A program made the translations under genes and the position numbers. Positions 6,421-9,318 of a DNA stretch of 9,318 nucleotides are shown in pieces. Source of the DNA: Allosphingosinicella sp. (GTDB lineage: Bacteria; Pseudomonadota; Alphaproteobacteria; Sphingomonadales; Sphingomonadaceae); assembly GCA_030146745.1 (NCBI GenBank), contig JASLBD010000297.1:1-9318 (forward strand), written 5' to 3'. Below the pieces are notes generated by a model. That model was not told where the DNA came from. It saw only the letters and a list, made by a program, of their open reading frames with translations, and did no database searches. Within the stretch, counting starts at the first letter, position 1. Every line of letters starts with the position of its first letter.

Positions 6421-6969
6421 TTGAGAAAGATGATTGCCGGTGTTGCCGTGTTGCTCCTCGCCGCCTGCGGCTCGTCCGGGGACGGGAACGGGACTCTGGC
6501 GGAGGCGAATTCGAGCGGCAATGCCGCCGCCGCCGCCGTTGAGAACAAGGTTGAGCAAAGCGACGCCACGCCCTTGCAGAAGGAGCAGGCGCTGGCGCTG
6601 ATGAAGCAGCGTCACGAAAATTACGAGAAGATCGGCGATGCGATGAAGGCGATCTCCCGCGAGCTGAAGGGTGAAAGCCCCGACCTCGGCAAGGTGCGGG
6701 CCGGAGCGGCGACCGTCGCCGAGCTTGCGCCGCAGGTTCCCACCTGGTTTCCCGCCGGCACCGGCCCGGACGTCGGCAAGACCGAGGCGCGCGCCGCGAT
6801 CTGGGAGAAGCCCGAGGATTTCGCGGCGAAGGCCAAGGATTTTCAGGAGGCCGCCGTGGCGTTCCAGACGGCCGCCCAAGGCACCGATCTCGCCGCGATC
6901 CGGTCCGCACAGGCGAACCTCGGCAAGAGCTGCAAGGCCTGCCACGACCTGTATCGTGAGGAAGAGTGA
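6421..6969 (+). CDS. Class II cytochrome c (c'-type), lipoprotein
   Basis: The product is 182 aa. The N-terminus MRKMIAGVAVLLLAACG is a lipoprotein signal with lipobox LAAC (Cys16), so the mature protein is probably anchored on the periplasmic side. A polar, Ala-rich linker (17-~50) precedes a four-helix domain of the cytochrome c' family (PF01322). Met61 in ALMKQRHENYEKIG is the likely N-terminal heme-ligand position, PTWFPAGTGPDVGKTEA is a family landmark, and the single heme motif CKACH is at residues 171-175 near the C-terminus, followed by DLYR. I chose TTG 6421 because GGAGAA (6410-6415) lies at good spacing; the next in-frame ATG (6430) would place it too far and shorten the signal peptide. 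It overlaps the b561 gene by 14 nt. Inferred role: periplasmic electron transfer with that cytochrome. Confidence 0.9.
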   Translation: MRKMIAGVAVLLLAACGSSGDGNGTLAEANSSGNAAAAAVENKVEQSDATPLQKEQALALMKQRHENYEKIGDAMKAISRELKGESPDLGKVRAGAATVAELAPQVPTWFPAGTGPDVGKTEARAAIWEKPEDFAAKAKDFQEAAVAFQTAAQGTDLAAIRSAQANLGKSCKACHDLYREEE

Positions 6970-7624
6970 TCCAGACCTGGGCGAGCCGGCCTGGGATCTT
7001 CCCGTCCGCCTGTTCCACTGGTCGATCGTCGCCTTCATCGGATTGAGCTGGTGGTCGGCGGAATACGCCTTCGACCGGGTCCATTTCTGGTCCGGCCATG
7101 CCTTGCTGTTCCTGATCGTCTTCCGGATCCTGTGGGGCTTCGCCGGAAGCTCGACGGCGCGGTTCGCGAACTTCGTGAGGGGACCGGCGGCGGTCTTCGC
7201 CTATTTGCGCCACGGGCGACAAAGCCAGGCGGGCCATTCGCCGATCGGGGCCCTGAGCGTCCTCGCCATGCTCCTGGCGCTGCTCGTCCAGATCGCGACC
7301 GGACTGATCCAGATCGACGACGAGGACTTCATCGAAGGGCCGCTTTCCGGACTGGTCGGCTACGACACGGCCGTGCTCGCGCACGACGTGCACGAGGTCA
7401 GCTTCAACATTCTGCTGGGGCTGATCGCGCTGCATCTTCTCGCGATCGGCTATTACCATCTGGTCCGCGGCCGCTCGCTAATACGGCCGATGGTCACCGG
7501 GCGGGCGGCGCTGCCCGAGGGCGTGTCGCCGATGACTCCGGCGGCAAAGGGCCGATTGGCCGCCTGCGTCGCGGCGGCCTTCGTCCTTACCGCGGTCGTG
7601 ATCGGAGCCGGTCGAGCTCTCTGA
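6956..7624 (+). CDS. Cytochrome b561 (diheme, Ni-hydrogenase type b family)
   Basis: About 222 aa from GTG 6956; the frame is open further upstream but only as a shadow of the cytochrome c gene. It is a four-helix inner-membrane protein of the PF01292 type. Helices are at about 19-38, 46-64, 97-118 and 150-168, plus a further hydrophobic segment near the C-terminus (~200-218) after a loop. Heme-ligand candidates are His21 (RLFHW), His48 (SGHA), His146 (DVHE) and His160 (ALHL). Landmarks are FRILWGFAGSSTARFANFVRG, GHSPIGALSVLAMLLAL, and the terminal LIRPMVTGRAALPEG. It starts inside the last codons of the cytochrome c' gene with no obvious own RBS, which suggests translational coupling. Known members move electrons between the quinone pool and periplasmic cytochromes, and the c'/b561 pair fits that. 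Confidence 0.88.
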   Translation: MRKSDPDLGEPAWDLPVRLFHWSIVAFIGLSWWSAEYAFDRVHFWSGHALLFLIVFRILWGFAGSSTARFANFVRGPAAVFAYLRHGRQSQAGHSPIGALSVLAMLLALLVQIATGLIQIDDEDFIEGPLSGLVGYDTAVLAHDVHEVSFNILLGLIALHLLAIGYYHLVRGRSLIRPMVTGRAALPEGVSPMTPAAKGRLAACVAAAFVLTAVVIGAGRAL

Positions 7625-7805
7625 CCGCCCGGCGTGAGAGATGCCAGCCGGCGGGCCGGGCGAGGCCGTTGCGGCCGCGCGGCTGGACCTTGATTCCGCC
7701 GTGGCTCGCGGCGCAGAGGAACGCGCGGCCCGCCGGAGTCGGCGCCCGTTGGCGAACATATTCGTCCGCCAGCCGACGCCGTTCCCGGACTGGTCCGGGG
7801 GTCAC
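7587..7805 (-). CDS. Candidate small hypothetical protein
   Basis: A 72-codon minus-strand frame from GTG 7805 to TAA at 7587. It overlaps the 3' end of the b561 gene tail-to-tail by 38 nt and covers most of the 293-bp gap before the DUF6894 gene. I do not recognise it. In favour: the middle part (about residues 26-62, with GRAFLCAASHGG, IKVQPRGRNG and ARPAGWHLSRRAV) has a varied, protein-like composition and almost entirely G/C third positions. Against: it is basic and Arg-rich like many shadow frames, its GTG start has no properly spaced Shine-Dalgarno, and the frame is open further upstream without an ATG. The rest of the gap (7806-7917) shows no other gene. Confidence 0.3.
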   Translation of the reverse strand: MTPGPVRERRRLADEYVRQRAPTPAGRAFLCAASHGGIKVQPRGRNGLARPAGWHLSRRAVRELDRLRSRPR

Positions 7806-7892
7806 TCCGAGCCCGCCCCCGCGACCCCGACGCCCGCTCCCCCGAAAAAAAGAAGGTTAACGCCCCTCCAACCCTCTTTACGTGGCTCTTTC

Positions 7893-7908
7893 AACGGCTT
7901 GAGTCGTT
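7893..7908. promoter_or_regulatory. Imperfect palindrome just upstream of the DUF6894 gene
   Basis: AACGgCT-tg-AGtCGTT has six of seven arm pairs matching and ends 9 nt before the ATG at 7918, where a Shine-Dalgarno would normally be. No purine-rich RBS is visible. It could be an operator or a structured or leaderless 5' end; weak evidence. Confidence 0.25.
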
Positions 7909-7917
7909 CCTCCCGCC

Positions 7918-8157
7918 ATGCCCCATTATTATTTCCACCTCGCCCGCGAAGGCGGTCGTCTCCAGGACGAGGAGGGGTTGAAGCTGCCCGACGCGGAAGC
8001 CGCCTGGTATCAGGCGGTGCGAAGCGCCCGCGAGCTGATCCGCGGCGAGCTCGCGCTCGGCACGCGCTGGGACCGGCAGGCGATCGAGATTTTCGACGAA
8101 GGCGGCAGCCGAGTCGACCAGGTCGCCCTCGCCGACATCGTCCACTACGCGCTCTGA
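7918..8157 (+). CDS. DUF6894 family small protein
   Basis: The product is 79 aa. It follows the small-protein family DUF6894, common in rhizobia and sphingomonads: MPHYYFHLAREGGRLQDEEG (aromatic/His start followed by D-E-E-G at 17-20), LPDAEAAWYQAVRSARELI (conserved 'LPD.eAA..eA..sAreli' helix), and IEIFDEGGSRVDQVALAD. The fold is predicted to be a short alpha/beta domain; function is unknown. The start is set by the conserved MPxYYFHL opening, although the upstream sequence has no Shine-Dalgarno. It stands alone, downstream of and in the same direction as the b561 gene (293 bp away) and convergent with the PilZ gene. Confidence 0.82.
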   Translation: MPHYYFHLAREGGRLQDEEGLKLPDAEAAWYQAVRSARELIRGELALGTRWDRQAIEIFDEGGSRVDQVALADIVHYAL

Positions 8158-8166
8158 CCATGAATT

Positions 8167-8179
8167 GGTGCCAGGCACC
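8167..8179. repeat. GGTGCC-A-GGCACC hairpin between convergent genes
   Basis: A perfect 6-bp palindrome with a one-base centre lies in the 44-bp gap between the DUF6894 stop (8157) and the PilZ stop (8202). No T-tract follows on either strand, so it is a poor intrinsic terminator. The surrounding phrase GAATTGGTGCCAGGCACCGA resembles a short repeat I associate with intergenic regions of other proteobacteria, but I cannot confirm this here. Confidence 0.4.
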
Positions 8180-8201
8180 GATCCCTAAGTCGTTGTTCTG
8201 A

Positions 8202-8573
8202 CTAGCGCTCGATCCGGCGGAACACGCCCTTGACGATCTTCCTCGGCGCCGGCGCGACGATGATCTCGAGCTCGCGCGGGTGGAGCGGCCATTCGAACTC
8301 GCAGCCGATCTCGCAGCCTTTCTCGCTGTCGCGGACCCAGATGACCCGGCTCCGCCTCGGCTCGAGCCCGGTCAGCTTGAGCCAGACTTCGTCGCCTTCG
8401 TGGTGCGGCTCCTCCGCCTCGGCCTTGAAGCCGCCGACCGAGATGTCGACGACCACGACCTTGCTGGTCCTCGCCCCCTGCTCGCGAAGGGCCGCGGCGA
8501 GGTTGACGATCCGGCGCTCGGCCTTGCGGCCGTCGGTGATCGGGATCTGGGACAGCTCGGCGTCGATGAACAA
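8202..8573 (-). CDS. PilZ domain protein (c-di-GMP-binding type)
   Basis: A 123-aa single-domain protein. The PilZ signature (PF07238) is visible: an Arg-rich switch RKAERR at 16-21, giving RxxxR, and DISVGG at 43-48, the D/NxSxxG motif. These are followed by the beta strands WLKLTGLEP, RVIWVRDSEKGCEIGCEFEWPLHP. Such proteins bind cyclic di-GMP and pass the signal to motility, polysaccharide or other partners; no partner gene is adjacent. The chosen start is TTG 8573 with AGGGGG (complement of 8581-8586) 7 nt upstream. There is no ATG in frame before the upstream stop at 8754-8756, yet the frame stays open for 60 codons, so an N-terminal extension from a non-ATG start cannot be excluded. Confidence 0.85.
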   Translation of the reverse strand: MFIDAELSQIPITDGRKAERRIVNLAAALREQGARTSKVVVVDISVGGFKAEAEEPHHEGDEVWLKLTGLEPRRSRVIWVRDSEKGCEIGCEFEWPLHPRELEIIVAPAPRKIVKGVFRRIER

Positions 8574-8813
8574 GGCGGGGCCCCCTAAAGGCTTGGTGAT
8601 CCGCCCGGCTTCTAGCGCCCGCCGGTAAAGATAATGTTGCTTGGGAAGAGAGCGGGGACCGGCAATCTCCCGGGGCCGGGCCTCTACCGGTCGCCCTCGA
8701 CTGCGGGACAGGGCCGTTCCTTGTTTTTTCGCCCGATCGCCGATCGCCTGCCCTCAGCCGGGCGCGGCCCGAACAGGCCTTCCGGCGGTGGCGGCGACTG
8801 CCCCTTCCGCTTC
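8574..8813. promoter_or_regulatory. Spacer holding the PilZ gene promoter
   Basis: This 240-bp gap lies between the PilZ start and the stop of the COQ7-like gene, both on the minus strand. The only AT-rich patch is ATTATCTTTA (complement about 8626-8635), a candidate -10 region about 55 nt upstream of the TTG start; a matching -35 is not clear. No gene is supported on either strand. Confidence 0.3.
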
Positions 8814-9161
8814 CTAGAGCCGCATGCCGAGCCAGATCACCGCCTCCGTGGTCGCAACGATCGCCTGGCGACCGGCCAGCCCGGTCGCCGCTCCGAGGAC
8901 GAAGCCGCCCAGCCCGCATAAAGCGTAGCTTCGGCACCGTCTCACCCCCCGCCGGCTCAGCTCCGCCCCGAAGCGCAGCCGGTGCCGGCGCTCGTGCGCC
9001 AGGAAGCCTTCGAGCTCGCCGAGCAGTTCCGGAGCCCGCCAGCGCGCGATCGCGATCTGGGCGCGGTAGATGCAGATCGCGTCGTGCTCGCCGGCATGGC
9101 CGACCTTGATGATGCGGTCGCCGAGCGTCTCTCCGGGCTTCAATCGGGCGGCCACCGTCAT
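8814..9161 (-). CDS. COQ7-like di-iron protein, C-terminally truncated
   Basis: A 115-aa protein from ATG 9161; ATG 9170 would give 118. I prefer 9161 because AGGA (complement of 9170-9173) lies 8 nt upstream. It matches the COQ7/UbiF-replacing demethoxyubiquinone hydroxylase family (PF03232): IIKVGHAGEHDAICIYRAQ, FLAHERRHRLRFGAEL, RRCRSYALCGLGGFVLGAATGL, and ATTEAV. In 118-aa numbering Glu28, Glu60, His63 and Glu109 sit at spacings close to the iron ligands of human COQ7 (Glu60, Glu90, His93, Glu142). The stop (TAG at 8814-8816) comes nine residues after Glu109, so the last ferritin-like helix with its E-x-x-H ligand pair (Glu178/His181 in human) is missing; I find no ExxH continuation in the following reading frames. 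It may be a pseudogene, or a half-site protein that has another role. Confidence 0.75.
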   Translation of the reverse strand: MTVAARLKPGETLGDRIIKVGHAGEHDAICIYRAQIAIARWRAPELLGELEGFLAHERRHRLRFGAELSRRGVRRCRSYALCGLGGFVLGAATGLAGRQAIVATTEAVIWLGMRL

Positions 9162-9192
9162 TCCGGCCATCCTGGACCCGCCGCGCCGCCCG

Positions 9193-9206
9193 GCAAGCGC
9201 GCTTGC
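9193..9206. promoter_or_regulatory. 14-nt perfect palindrome upstream of the COQ7-like gene
   Basis: GCAAGCGCGCTTGC is a perfect palindrome located 31 nt upstream of the ATG at 9161. It could be an operator or part of the 5' leader. In DNA this GC-rich, short palindromes also arise by chance, so confidence is low. Confidence 0.25.
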
Positions 9207-9277
9207 GCCCGCGGCGGCACGATGCGGACAGGGTCCGGGCGGGCCGGCGGAGGGCTGGGGGCGGAGGAGGGGGGAGT

Positions 9278-9313
9278 CGGGGCCGGCACCCTTGCTTGCG
9301 GCTGCCGGCCCCG
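9278..9313. repeat. 11-bp stem hairpin at window end
   Basis: CGGGGCCGGCA (9278-9288) pairs perfectly with TGCCGGCCCCG (9303-9313) around a 14-nt loop. No T-tract follows within the window. The flanking 9162-9318 sequence is extremely GC-rich and contains no gene I can support; the hairpin may be a terminator of a gene lying beyond the edge, or another intergenic palindrome. Confidence 0.4.
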
Positions 9314-9318
9314 CCCCC

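Noticed and set aside
7718..7750. GGAAC...CGTT pattern as an EcfG general-stress promoter
   Set aside because: The spacing between the two boxes is about 24 nt, not the 16-17 nt required.
8185..8937. 250-codon minus-strand frame across the PilZ gene and spacer
   Set aside because: It is a frame-shifted shadow of the PilZ and COQ7-like genes, rich in Arg/Gly/Ala; the PilZ motifs are in another frame.

Overview
The window is GC-rich DNA (roughly two-thirds G+C or more in most coding stretches). It looks like chromosome from an alphaproteobacterium of the Sphingomonadales type. The main reasons are the closest-looking protein families (azoreductase/beta-GST/pirin cluster, DUF6894, PilZ, COQ7-like protein, DUF885 lipoprotein) and two kinds of intergenic palindromic repeat typical of such genomes. 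There is no phage, transposase, CRISPR, rRNA or tRNA gene that I can see.

Layout. 1-1400 (-): 5' two-thirds or more of a DUF885 lipoprotein, cut by the window edge just after its HEGAPGHH motif. 1443-1573: composite palindromic element. 1501-2496 (-): LysR-type regulator whose last ~24 codons are read from that element. 2497-2585: divergent promoter region. 2586-4819 (+): FMN-dependent azoreductase (azoR), beta-class glutathione S-transferase and a YhhW-like pirin, separated by two further palindromic elements and closed by a strong hairpin at 4824-4853. This LysR/azoR/GST/pirin block reads as a quinone/azo/electrophile detoxification unit controlled by the divergent LysR protein.

4871-5995 (-): a 374-aa protein resembling heme-binding (nitrobindin/lipocalin-like) beta-barrel proteins. 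A 13-nt palindrome and a -10-like box lie upstream, in an unusually AT-rich gene-free stretch (5996-6420). 6421-7624 (+): a two-gene unit for a lipoprotein class II cytochrome c (c'-type) and a diheme cytochrome b561; the genes overlap by 14 bases and probably form a membrane electron-transfer pair. 7587-7805 (-): a weak candidate small ORF. 7918-8157 (+): a DUF6894 protein. 8202-8573 (-): a single-domain PilZ (c-di-GMP-binding) protein with a TTG start. 8814-9161 (-): a COQ7-like di-iron protein lacking the last helix and its iron ligands. 9162-9318 is very GC-rich with two palindromes and no gene I can support.

I did not find a convincing wholly new system. The most worthwhile leads are the repeat-derived C-terminus of the LysR regulator, the palindromes at every 3' or between-gene junction of the detox cluster, the truncated COQ7-like protein, and the putative heme protein with its possible operator.
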